From contig OMYH01000017.1 in assembly GCA_900315255.1 (NCBI GenBank), positions 1 to 32,727 of the forward strand: a DNA stretch of 32,727 bases. Direction: 5' to 3'. Positions 1-11,600 of the stretch are shown one piece after another (positions within the stretch are counted from its first letter, which is position 1; every line of letters begins with the position of its first letter). Both the position numbers and the translations under genes were made by a program. The notes beneath the pieces were generated by a model. The model was not told the DNA's origin. It did no database searches and was given only the letters and a program-made list of their open reading frames with translations. Source of the stretch: an uncultured Eubacteriales bacterium. Its GTDB lineage: Bacteria > Bacillota > Clostridia > Oscillospirales > Acutalibacteraceae.

Positions 1-5
1 AAATA

Positions 6-40
6 GGCGGCATCGGACAAAGCCGCTGCCGCCACTATAT
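6..40. terminator. GC-rich hairpin at left window edge
   Basis: GGCGGCA (6-12) pairs with TGCCGCC (27-33), and inner CGG (14-16) pairs with CCG (23-25). An A/T-rich tail follows. It could be the terminator of a gene lying to the left of the window. No gene reaches it within the window, so its direction and role are inferred. Confidence 0.35.
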
Positions 41-314
41 ATTTTGATTCTGTTTTGCACCGGTTTTGGTGTTTACACAAAATTTGGGATTGAACCAGAG
101 GGAAACAGCTGATCTCTTTATGAATTATTAGAACTCAAAAGAAATCCGTGGCTGATAAAGCTCGTATCTTTGCTGCACTCCGAATCACGGCAGTTAACGT
201 AGCAGTTACATTTGTCTACAGGATCGCCTGAGGCGTTCTACAGTACAAATTTGAATATCCTTGAAAACCGTTTTGTGTTTCAAAAAAATATCGGGTGTCG
301 GACCGGCTGTCAGC

Positions 315-669
315 AGAAAGCTTTACGTTCCTGATATTGTACTGTATACGGCGGTCATGGTTGTATATTTTGCCGAATAATATCAGACGTTTATAAATCC
401 GGGTTGGATACTCACCGCAATAATCCTTACAATTTTGCTTCCCTTTGCGTGTCCGCCTATTTTCGGCTCATTTTTGATAATATTCAGAGTCTTAGCAAAA
501 CAGTCTGGCTTTCCTGATGACTGCGTAGTGGTTTTAGCGGCATCCGCATTGTTCTTGACGTGAAGTATTGTCAAGTGCATTGTGTTGTATTCTCAAAAAT
601 ACTGAGCTTCTTTTTGAGGCATCACATTATGATGAGCTTGATCAAAGTGTTTTAACCAATTTGTTATGA
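315..669 (+). pseudogene. Decayed membrane transporter C-terminus (dicarboxylate/amino acid:cation symporter-like)
   Basis: Frame 315-563 encodes hydrophobic segments broken by a TAA at 378-380. After the stop it reads a membrane-like stretch containing PPIFGSFLIIF and QSGFPDD, then stops at 561. A second frame, 604-669, gives ELLFEASHYDELDQSVL. This order (hydrophobic helix, PP-I-G loop, helix, then a charged E-L-D-x-x-V-L tail) resembles the C-terminal part of sodium/proton:dicarboxylate symporters. That match is from memory and is an inference. At least one in-frame stop and one frameshift are needed, and no start is visible. A short open stretch from GTG at 148 to a stop near 231 may be an older upstream part, but I could not align it to the family. 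Confidence 0.4.
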
Positions 670-872
670 TCTATCCGGAGTCGTAGAAATACGGCTCCTT
701 TTCTATACTTCAAAAGAAGTCAAAACTTTCTGCGGCTCGGCTTTTATGATAAGCTGCATTAACAGCGTATAAGTACGGCACAAAAGCTGCTATTGATTCG
801 GCGGTACAGGGTCACTCTGTGCGGATAGTGACAATTTATTCATAATAAATAATTTTTTCTATATACATATTT
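670..872. other. Intergenic stretch with no recognised gene
   Basis: All frames are short and interrupted. I see no ribosome site followed by a plausible start and no strong hairpin. It lies between the decayed transporter and the palindromic element, and is probably non-coding or eroded. Confidence 0.4.
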
Positions 873-1000
873 AAGGAACCACTGATTAAATCACATCCTC
901 CGGATTGAGCACCTATCTTGCTCGCATCTTTTTGTCAAATTCGTCTCAAAATTCTTGAAATACGTCAGTATTCCTGCGAATTTTTCAACTAATTTGCCTT
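873..1000. repeat. Palindromic intergenic element with AAGG...CCTT ends
   Basis: The 128-bp stretch begins AAGGAACCACTGATT and ends GCCTT, so its tips are inverted (AAGG/CCTT). Inside is a nested palindrome: AAATTCG (937-943) with CGAATTT (977-983), enclosing AATAC (959-963) with GTATT (968-972). No coding potential is visible. It resembles small structured non-autonomous elements of Clostridia, but no second copy exists in this window to prove it is a repeat. Confidence 0.3.
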
Positions 1001-1037
1001 AATATTAAAACTAAATAAATAATATTGAATCTTCTTA

Positions 1038-1067
1038 TTGACTTGAAATGCAATTATATGATATGAT
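1038..1067 (+). promoter_or_regulatory. Candidate sigma-A promoter of the pilus operon
   Basis: TTGACT (1038-1043) and TATGAT (1062-1067) are separated by 18 bp. Two further TATAAT boxes (1068-1073 and 1075-1080) lie just downstream without well-placed -35 boxes. A start here would leave a leader of about 155 nt before the signal peptidase gene at 1233. Confidence 0.5.
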
Positions 1068-1232
1068 TATAATGTATAATAGAGCTTTTTGTATATATTT
1101 TTTGTGAGGTTCGACTTTCCATTCTTTTATATATGCCATAATAATGTGAACAAAATCTGACATAGTGCTGTAGCTGCGAAAAAATGTTTGGTCGCAGGTG
1201 AAATCTTGGCATATTTACCGGGAGTATATCAT

Positions 1233-1748
1233 ATGAGAGATAATAAGAATAAATCAAAAAACAATAAAGAATTTATATATATTATTTTTATTGCTGCAGT
1301 GATTATATTATCATTGTTTTTTCCTATTCTTAGAATATATGGTTCCTCTATGAGTCCCACAATGACAGACGGAGATCTTGTAGTTTCGGTGAGAAATAAA
1401 AATATACATACGGGTGATATTGTAGTATTTAAGCATGATGGAAAAACTCTTTTGAGAAGATGTATAGCAGAATCGGGAGATTGGGTCAATATAGATTCAG
1501 ACGGAAATGTATATGTTAACAATATTAAACTTGACGAGCCATATGTATACAGAAAAAATGTCGGAGAGTGTGATATTGTATTTCCGTATCAAGTGCCGCA
1601 GGAGAGTTTTTTTGTTATGGGTGACAACAGGGGAACAGCAATAGATTCCCGAATGAGAGAGATCGGCACTATAGAAAAACAAAGGATCGAAGGGAAGGTT
1701 CTGTTCAGGCTTTTTCCCATAAACCCGATTAGTACGAATAGGGAATAA
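1233..1748 (+). CDS. Signal peptidase I homologue, catalytic Lys replaced by Arg
   Basis: A 171-residue S26-family protein with one N-terminal membrane anchor (about residues 14-33). The nucleophile box is intact (GSSMSPTM, Ser39), as is the late box MGDNRGTAIDSR. In the box that normally reads KR-x-I-G-x-PGD and carries the general-base lysine, this protein has LLRRCIAESGD, placing Arg75 where Lys is expected; Arg76 is the usual neighbour. The chosen ATG has GGAG eight bases upstream; a TTG at 1188 is in frame but lacks a good ribosome site. It is the first gene of a sortase/pilin operon. Streptococcal pilus loci carry the signal-peptidase-like protein SipA, which lacks the catalytic pair and serves pilus assembly. 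A similar non-proteolytic or altered role is possible here but is an inference. Confidence 0.85.
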   Translation: MRDNKNKSKNNKEFIYIIFIAAVIILSLFFPILRIYGSSMSPTMTDGDLVVSVRNKNIHTGDIVVFKHDGKTLLRRCIAESGDWVNIDSDGNVYVNNIKLDEPYVYRKNVGECDIVFPYQVPQESFFVMGDNRGTAIDSRMREIGTIEKQRIEGKVLFRLFPINPISTNRE

Positions 1749-1752
1749 AAAT

Positions 1753-2604
1753 ATGAAAATCAAAGATAACATATCGATAGTTTTATTAATAATCGCTATG
1801 CTTGTCGGATTATCTCTTCTTCTTTATCCGACAGTCAGCAATGCGTGGAATCAGAAACATCAGTCGCAGGCTATTGCGGAGTATATTGAAGATGTAGAAA
1901 ACATCGACAGTGAAAGCTATGAAAGAATTCTAAATGACGCAAAAGCATATAATGAAAAGCTGGCCGACGGAATGCAGACACCGCACCTGTCTGAAGAGGG
2001 AAAAAAGAATTACAATAGTGTGCTTAATATAGGCAGCAAAGGTATCATGGGATATCTCAATGTTCCCAAAATTGATTGCTATCTGCCTATCTACCATGGT
2101 TCGGATATAGAGATAATGCAGGTTGGTATCGGTCATATCGAATGGACAAGTCTGCCTGTCGGCGGCAGCAGCTCGCACTGCGTTCTCACGGGACATCGCG
2201 GTATGCCCGGGACGAAGCTGTTCACAAACCTCGACAAGATGGAGATAGGCGATACTTTTACTATAATAGTACTTGATGAAATCTATGTTTATAAGGTTGA
2301 TGATATTTCTGTTGTTTTGCCTGAAAAGATCGACACATTGACGGTCAGGAACGGAAAGGATTATTGTACGCTGATGACGTGTACTCCATACGGGGTCAAT
2401 TCGCACAGACTGCTTGTCAGAGGAGTGCGAATCGAAGCAAATGATCCCGATCGGATTACATCGGACGCAAGAACTATAAACCCTATGATCGTTTCGTCGT
2501 TGATAATCGCACCCGTTGTATTTATTTCGCTTGCTATCAGGGTTATTAAGGATAAAAAAGCTAAAAAACCGAAGATTGTAAAAAATAATGACAACAGCCA
2601 ATAA
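1753..2604 (+). CDS. Class C (pilin-polymerising type) sortase
   Basis: A 283-residue sortase with an N-terminal membrane segment (about 8-25), a catalytic core, and a C-terminal membrane segment with a basic tail (about 245-275), the usual class C layout. Catalytic residues are His148 (in LTGHRG), Cys210 (in MTCTPYG) and Arg219 (in HRLLVRG); the Cys-to-Arg spacing of nine matches class C enzymes. Such enzymes join pilin subunits by transpeptidation at sorting motifs. The region before the core (residues 60-95), where many class C enzymes have a DPF/DPW lid, shows no Asp-Pro-aromatic motif. It starts four bases after the signal peptidase gene, with only a weak purine stretch (GGGA) upstream, suggesting coupled translation. 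Its likely substrates are the three sorted proteins encoded downstream. Confidence 0.93.
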   Translation: MKIKDNISIVLLIIAMLVGLSLLLYPTVSNAWNQKHQSQAIAEYIEDVENIDSESYERILNDAKAYNEKLADGMQTPHLSEEGKKNYNSVLNIGSKGIMGYLNVPKIDCYLPIYHGSDIEIMQVGIGHIEWTSLPVGGSSSHCVLTGHRGMPGTKLFTNLDKMEIGDTFTIIVLDEIYVYKVDDISVVLPEKIDTLTVRNGKDYCTLMTCTPYGVNSHRLLVRGVRIEANDPDRITSDARTINPMIVSSLIIAPVVFISLAIRVIKDKKAKKPKIVKNNDNSQ

Positions 2605-2651
2605 TATCTGTTGTTTTAATATAGATATATTATAGTTGAAGGAGGAATAAT

Positions 2652-5600
2652 ATGGACACAAAAAAATCCGAAAAACAGAAGACAGGAAAAATCAATTTCC
2701 GCAGGTTTCTGATGTCTGCCTTGTCGATGGTGCTGATGGTGTCTGTCAGTTCATCAATGACCTTGCCTGCATTCAGTGTGACCAGCTCAGAACAGGACGA
2801 ACCGACAGAGGTCGTTGAGAGTGTTGATGTCGATACTCCCGACGAGCCTGATAAGACAGACGAAAAAGAGGAAGAGTCCGCCCCTGCCGAAAAGGAGGAG
2901 GAGAAAAACAAAAAGACCCCCTCTTTGTCAAAAGCTACTCCGGCAAGCGGCACGTGCGGCTCCAATGCAAGCTGGAATCTTGACGCAGACGGTGTGCTGA
3001 CTATTTACGGTACGGGTGATTCTGGTATGGGAACAATGGATAATTACAATTGGACTTCTAATCCTCCGTGGATAGGTCAGAAAAATAATATCACAAAAGT
3101 TGTAATTGAACAAGGTATGACAAATGTAGGACAATTTGCATTCCGTAACTTTACCAATTTGCAGGAGGTAGAAATTGCCGCATCTGTAAAGCAAATTTCC
3201 GGAGAAAGCACTTTCAACGGATGTACAAGTTTAAAAACTGTTACATTCATAGATACGGAAGAAAATCCGAGTCAGCTCTATTCTTTGGGAGATAGTTGTT
3301 TCTACGGGTGTACTGCTCTTGAAGAATTAACTTTGCATGGGAAAATTACAGCAGTAGGTAGTCGTGCATTCAGCAATTGCACGTCACTTAAGCACGTAAC
3401 TTTGCCCGAAGGCATGACTACGCTCAGTTTTTATATGTTTAACTCATGCAAAGCACTTGAAGAGGTTACCATACCGGGCAGTGTGACTACAATAAACTAT
3501 GGTGTATTTGAAAACTGTACTTCATTGAAGCACGTAACTCTGTCTGAAGGCTTGACCGCAGTCGGAGGTTTTATGTTCAAAAATTGCAGTGCGCTTGAAA
3601 CGGTAGAATTCCCCGATAGTCTTAAAACCATAGGTGAAGAAGCATTTTATAGTTGTACAGCTCTTACGGAGATCGACTTACCCGAAACACTAACAACGAT
3701 TAATTACTCAGCGTTTTATAACTGTGACAAGCTCACCGAGGTCAGCATTCCCGATTCGGTAACTGCCATGGGCAATCAGGTGTTTGATGGCTGTGATAAT
3801 CTTGAAAAAGGTAATATACCGGCAGGCATGACGACTGTACCCGGGTATACTTACAGAAACACTAAGATTGAATCAATCGAACTTCATGACGGTATAACAT
3901 CAATCGGTACAGAAGCTTTCCTCAATGCTAAACTGACGAAAGTTACGATCCCTGACAGTGTTACAACTATCGGAGCTAATGCGTTTAATAATAATCTGAT
4001 TACAGAAGTCCATATTCCCGACAGTGTAACAAATATGGGCGATAGTGTTTTCGCAAACAACAAGCCGTTAGAGAAAATTAACGTTCCGAGTACATGGACT
4101 TCTATTCCGAATGGTTTTGTTGGCGGTTGTCCTCTAATATCTGTTGCAGATATTCCCGAAGGCATTACGTCTATCGGTGACAGCGCATATGCGGGTACTG
4201 CTATAAGCGAGCTGAACATTCCTTCTACCGTGACCCGAATAGGAAGCAATGCATTCTATAACTGTGATAACCTGACCGAAGTGCAGCTTCCGAACGGAAT
4301 TACGGAAATGGGAAGTGGAGTATTCGATAATTGTAATAACGTCAAAAAGGGCAACATACCTACAGGTCTTACATATGTCCCTGCATATATCTATCGAAAT
4401 ACTCTGATATCTGAGATAACTCTTCATTCCGGTATTACAGAAATAGGAGACGGAGCGTTCAGATATACAAAAATATCAGAAATTGATATTCCGGACACAG
4501 TCGTGAGAATTGGACAGGTTGCATTTGCGGATTGTTATGAACTTTGGGAGGTAGATATTCCCGAATCTGTAAAAACAATCGACTATGCTGCTTTTTATAG
4601 ATGTACACGTTTCAGAGAAGTATATATTCCCGAGGGTGTTGAGACTATAGGGGCTGAAGCTTTCAGATTCTGCTCTAATTTACAGGACGTTGTTATCCCC
4701 GGCACTGTAAAGACAATAGGAGCTCACGCTTTTAGAGAATGCGACGTGCTTCGTAATGTCACTATCGGAGAGATGGTTAATGTCCCTGAAGGAGAGGAAG
4801 TAAAAAGAACTATCGGTTCATGCTGCTTTGCTTTTGACAGAGCTCTCAAAAAGATACACCTTCCCGATAGTATTACCTCTTTGGGAGATAATGCTTTCAG
4901 AGAATGTACGGGTCTTAAAGAAGTGAATATCCCCACAGGAATTTCAGTGATCAATAGCGAAACATTCCGTGATTGCGACGCTTTGGAGTATATCGAAATA
5001 CCTTCTAATGTTCGTACAATTGGCAATACTGCTTTTTATCATTGCAACGTACTAAATGAAGTAAAACTAAATGAAGGCCTTGAAAATATTAATATCTATG
5101 CCTTCTGCTATTGCTATAATCTTTCAAAAGTCAATTTTCCAAGTACACTCAAAGTCATTGGACAAGAATCATTTCGAGAAACCGCAATTAAAAAGGTAGA
5201 TCTGAAAGACGGAGTTCATACAATTAACTATGCAGCATTTTATTCGTGTAAAAGCCTTACAGAGGTTGAAATGCCTGACAGTGTTAAAACTATGGGCACT
5301 CAAGTATTTGATGGTTGTACCAAGCTGGTTAAATCAAATTTCTCGGCAGGTATGACAAATGTTCCTGCATATACATTCAGAAATACATCACTTGCCGAAA
5401 TCACATTGCCCGATGGTATCGCGGTGATAAATGAATGTGCATTCAATAATACAAAGCTGACATCTATTACCATACCGGAAAGTGTCACAGTAATTCAAGC
5501 TAACGCATTCAATACGTCACTGCTGCAGGAATTGGTTATTCCCGCAAACGCAAAGACACTCGGCGAAGCTGCATTTGCAAATAACCCGCATCTTGACAGT

Positions 5601-8600
5601 GTTACCTTCAATTATGATATCGAGGTAATTCCGAAGAATTTCTTTAAAAACTGCGGATTCAGAGAATACACTCTGCCTTCTTCGGTAAAGATTCTAAGAG
5701 AGGGCGCATTCAATGAATGTAAGAATCTAAAAAAGTTTACATTCCCGAAAGACACGAACCTCACAACAGTTGAAACCGATGTATTCGGCTCCAAAATGAC
5801 ATATTTCTACAATGTACCCGCAAATCTTAATATTGCGGCAAGCTCGTTCAATAATTCAAACCGAGCATTCGGCGCAAAGCTAAATGTTTATATTGACGAC
5901 GCTTCAAGCAGCATGACTGTCAAGAACAGACTTATGGAAGGCCTGATCGATACCGTAACGGTAGACAAAACCGTGACGAGCGTCAATGCGTCGCTTATAA
6001 CTTCGTTTATTAACGACGCAACAACCAGACTTTACTTTGAGCCGGGTGCGCACTTCAGCCTTGTCGGAAATGTACTAATAGACGACTTCCGCATAATTTC
6101 ATTGTATGAGGGAGAGTACATTGCCGATCCTGACGGAGTTTTGTATAAGATAGAGGACGGCAAGGCACGTCTTGCTTATTGCCCCGTAGAAAAGACAACA
6201 CTTGTTGTTCCTGCGCAGATAAACGGTTATGAGGTTACGGGTGTTGAGAGTAACGCTGTTTCTTCGGCTGCCAATCTTACAAGCATAACCTTCCAAGCCC
6301 CTGCAAATATAAAAGATCTTAAAAGTCTGTCGTTTGCGCATGCGAAAAAGCTTGAAAAGATCAACGGAAAAACAACCGACCTTGACATAGTTGCCTTGCT
6401 GGGTGTTTCATCTGTGTTTGACACCGAGGTCATCAAGTTCAGGAAGCTGTTTGAAGATACGAAGATAACTTCTGTCGCTGTCACTCATGTCAACGAAGAT
6501 GTTGTACTCGGAGAGTATAATGAACAAAGCGATATTCCGTATGTTCTGATCAGAACCGAGCACTTCAAAACAAGCAACACAGTACTTGAAAGAGATCACC
6601 CGGACTTTAATTATACTTTGTATACCGGTCAACCCGAAACAACAACGGTAGTTATCTCACCGCAGGGAAGCCGAGGATATAAGTACACCATATTCTTCAG
6701 ATTCCTTGACAATTACGGAAGACTGAATCTTAACATAGGTAAGAATACATTTAAAACACCTGCCGGTAGTGTATACGAGGTTTATGTATCCAAGGTTGAT
6801 GATACGGGATATTACCGGGTAGATTTCCCCGAAATGATTGCCGGTGACACATTGGAGGTCAATATTCTTTCTGATGTAACATCACCTCTCAGCGAAGGCG
6901 ATACGCTTCTTATCTGGGGTGAGATGTATGCTCCGACCGAAGAGGCATACACAGTTCCGACAACATTACCCGAACATTATCAGAGAGTAACATGGCAGAC
7001 AAAGCCGAAGGAATTCGAGATAACTGCAAATAACTATGCTCCGAATGCCGATGCAGGTTTTGGATGGACAGGAAAAGATGTTACGCTAAGAAACGGTTAT
7101 TTCTTTGCTCCGACAAAAATAAAAGATATCGCCCTTGATACTATCGGAAGCGACTATGTTCGTTCAATAGACTACAAATTCACGGTCAAAGTTCCTGAGG
7201 GAGTGGAACTGAAGCCCGAATTCGCAGAAGCTATTGCAAACGGAAAGTGGAAACGAGCTGTACTTGACGGCAATACATCGAACTTCTATGTGGAATACAA
7301 GGGAACCTGGGCATACGTATTCTCGGTTTCAACATCGGGTATAAACTCTCTTGATGTAAACGGCAACGGTACACTTCAGCCCGATATTACGGGAGCGACC
7401 TATGACGCTGCCACAAATTCATTGAGCTTCTATTGGAATGTTGCAAACAGCAGCGAATTAGACGAGATACCCCAGCATTACAACACGACATTCCTTAATA
7501 ATGATGTTCTTAAGCTCACAGATTCACTTATAGACAGAGTGAATGAATCGGACAATGTAGCTAACCTGCCGATCCCGACAACATGGGAACAGACGATACA
7601 TTATACATATTCTGCAGATCAGACAAACATTTCAAGTACCGATGTTGTTTATCAGATCAAGCCGGCAAAGCTGGTATTCAAGAAAGAAGTGGATAATCAT
7701 GTAAGACAAGGTGCTAATCTGATTTTCACATTAACGGCCACAAATACCGGCATGGTTCCTTACAAAAAGGCAAACAATATCGTAGATGAACTTCCGAATA
7801 TGTATCATATTCCGACAAACAGTATGTATACAATGTTTATGTCCGATACCTTCGGAAAGTACTTGAAGATAACGATCAAAAATGCAAAGCTTGAGCCTTT
7901 GAATAAAACTGCCGAAGAGTTGACTGTTATGGGAACTGACGGATGGACACACAAGCTCACGTCTTACACCACAGCTAATGATACTACTGCGTATAATAAA
8001 TATGCAGGCAAGATCACAAGGCTTGACGGACATCCCGATTATACGGCAAACAACACAATAGTTATAACAAGAAGAGGCAACGATATTATCGTTGAGGTTA
8101 CCGATGAGGATAACACAACAAGAACATATAATTGTCAGACATCTGTGGGACTTCACGACCTTCTGGACGAAATAGGCTACTTCACCCATGTTGAAGATGT
8201 ATTCAGAGTTGAATGGAATATGGCTGACGGTGAATGGATCTATGGTGACCCGTGGAAGTTCTATGTTCGTGCAAACACAAAATCAACTTATATGCTCATC
8301 AATGGAGATATTGACGGCGGCTTAGGCGATAGAGGTTGGTTTACAAACACTTCAAATGTCTATGACAATAATCAAACAAATATGGCAACAGCAAGCGTAA
8401 ATAATTACATTTACTGGGGCTCTTCAGTTTGGTATGATAAATACGTTACTTACGGTTTGGGTAATATGACAACTCTAAGAACGCACTTCAGATCCTACAA
8501 CGCAGCCTCCCGGTATGACGTAATGCCTGTGGTACATCATATGAATGGAGCAGGGCTTGCCTTGATACCTGCTGAAACGACATGGAACAGATCGAACAAA

Positions 8601-11600
8601 CAACTGAAAAACCTTGAAAAATATGAATATGTTAATTCAAATAACGAATCGACATGGTATTACAAGCTTGACAAACCCGGTGAGTATAAAAATATTTATA
8701 TCGGCGGAGCACTGGCTGATACGGTTACTGTGAAGGTTTCAAATCAGGGTTACGATTATTTCATAAAGTGGTATTTCACAGGAACTTGGAGAGATGAAAC
8801 ATATATCGATATACCGGTTATATATACCTCGCTTTATAAAACAAAATACGGTCCTCCTTCGGGATCAAAAACCCCGGAGACATCGGGCGCAGCTCTCAAC
8901 GAAGATGCTTCTGGCGATGTCAATGACGAATATAAGATCTACAGACAGACATGGGTCAATGATCACGAGTATCACAGACTATATGCCTCAAGCGGTGAAG
9001 GCAGCGCAAAGATACTTACAGGTACGAAATATATCGTAACCGAAAGAGGCGAGACGCCTGAAGATGACAAGCTCGAAACCTATTCGATCGTTCATGCTAA
9101 CGATAAGGTAACATACAGATTATCCGTTGCGGCTCTTGGTGATGTGAGCGAGAAATATTACATCACCGCAGTCGGCAGAAATCTTTATGATCTGCTGCCG
9201 GAAAGCTCTGATGTACACGAATGGGTGAAGGACGTCAATGTAACCAATCTCGAATTTGTCGATGAAGACGGAAACGAGTATAAAACCATAAACGTTGACG
9301 GCAGAGAGATCACTGCTCTTGAACACCCCGAAGACTGGTATATCACTTATAACGGCAGAACGCAGGTTACCTCGGGAGGAGCGAATGCGCCGAAATATCA
9401 GTGGATAACATGGGGCGATGATTTTAAATTGCGACTGTATGACAAGACAGTATATATCTATGTAACACTTGATATGCCCGATAAATCGATCTGGGAAGAT
9501 TATGCAGACTCGATAAAGGGCTCAACGAACTACACGGTAGCAAATAAGCTTTATGTATATCAGGACACGCAGAACGTTCACCCGAATGATGAGATACGAA
9601 CGGTAACTCATGAGCTTGCGCTCCAGGCCGAAGCTATGCTTACAAAGGGAGTAGTCGGTACGGGTAAGCATATATATCATGGCGCTAATTATGTTAATGA
9701 CTTTGGCTATAATTCACGATATAAAACAGAATCATTCTTTACACAAGAACAAGACAGCAGAAAATACTATGTTAATGACGACTACTACCGACGAGATATA
9801 ACCTATTATATTTCCATTTATAACAGCGGCAAGGTAAGATTATATATAGATGATCTATACGATGTCCTGCCAAAAGGTTTTAAGTATAAGGGAGGAATCA
9901 ACTATTTCTTAAATTCAAACGGTACAGTGTATGATGGAGATTGGTGGGAATACCGTTATACACGAAATTGGGAAACATTTAATAAGATAGCAGTGGTTCA
10001 ATCGGAAAAAGGTGTGAATGCAACGTATAAGAGAGGTTATATTACTGCTACTACTGAAATGCTTGAAGATGGAAGGCAGAAGATTAATTTCCACATTAGA
10101 CAGCATAACGATTTATCAGATCTTTCGTATGATGAGAGGTATAATAAAAAATGTTACCTCAACCCCGGTCAAGCATTTGTATTCTGTTACTCCTGCTACA
10201 CCAATAAAGAAGAAGAAACAGAAGACTATGCAAACAGCGAGATCGCATTGAAGCATTTCAACTACAACAATGAAGGCGTAAGACTTTCCAATGGTACTGT
10301 TTACGGCAGAGATATGTTTACTTCCGAACGGAATGACGGACGCTCTTATGTTCTTGACGACGGACAGGCAAAGGGTCACGGCTTTATGGACGGAAATATC
10401 AATACACAGTGGCTCTATTCCGAAGTTGCAGTCAGACGAGGCGGTATCGAACCGGGTATTACGGATTTCGTTGACGGAATTTATCATACCGACAAGGCTA
10501 TGGCAAAAGCGGACAGCAACGATTTTGCATTGTTTACCGATAAAATCACATGGAGAAATACAGCTTATAATGACGGAAACTATACTCTGACTGACTATAC
10601 ATTAACCAACATAATGCAGGGTCCGTTCCGTTATCTCGACACGATAGATTTGTCTTATCAGTATTCCGGTAACTATTATACGACAAGACCCGATGTAAGA
10701 CTGATGGAAATCACCGATTGGGACGAAAACAGCGATTGGGTACAGTTTACCTATAACGGAAACACTTATAAAGTAGATCTTGACAACGAATGGCATCATG
10801 TAAGCTATAATGCTCCTTCTGTAAATGATGACGGCGAAGAAGTGACAGAACCCTCTGCACAAGATTATGAGGTGCGTATTACAAAAGATCCTGTAACGCT
10901 GGATATGAAGATCGACTTCAGATTCATTGATAAGTGGTGGAGCATACCCGAGCACGGTAATGTGAAGCTTTATTGCTCCACAAAGGTACCGCAGGGTGAC
11001 GAGTGGGAGAATAAGTCATTCTATAATAACGCATACATTACCCCAAATGCACAAAACTTTGATGAAAGAAATGTATCAAAGGGTATTGCAGACAGGTATA
11101 CAAGCATTTCACAGGATCAGAAGGCTGTCAAGAACAGCACACAGCTTCCTGTATCTTACGGTAACTCCACAAGCTCATACCTGCAAGTTGAAATGACGAA
11201 CGATTCTTCAAGATCTGCAAAGTCAACTGAAGATAACAATTTCATTATTATTCCGAATTCTTCAAAGAATGTTACATATACAATGAGCGTAACAAGCCAG
11301 GACAGACCGCTTGTTCAGTTGATCGCTATCAATAATCTGCCGCAGACCGGTGACCATGAGACGTTCAATCAGAGTAAGGTCCGCAACAGTAAGTTTCAAG
11401 TTGATTTTGCCGACGAGGTTGCTCCTTTTGTAAAGATAACGGAGCAGAATCAGACTAACGGAACGATACTTGATCCGAGTTTGTATACCGTTCAGTATTC
11501 CGATAAGGTCGACTTTGAGAAATCGGACTGGGAAGGAAACAATGATGGATGGTATGACGAACCGAGAGCAACATCTCGTTCGATCAGATATATCATTCTT

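Noticed and set aside
383-580. 65-codon minus-strand open frame
   Set aside because: The opposite strand carries the transporter-like remnant; this frame has no ribosome site or recognisable motif.
1188-1232. TTG start extending the signal peptidase by 15 residues
   Set aside because: The ATG at 1233 has GGAG at good spacing, and the extension adds residues not expected before the membrane anchor.
1930-2661. 243-codon minus-strand open frame
   Set aside because: It lies fully antisense to the class C sortase, has no ribosome site or family motif, and is a codon-bias shadow.
7731-8189. 152-codon minus-strand open frame
   Set aside because: It is antisense to the giant adhesin, with no ribosome site and no domain pattern.
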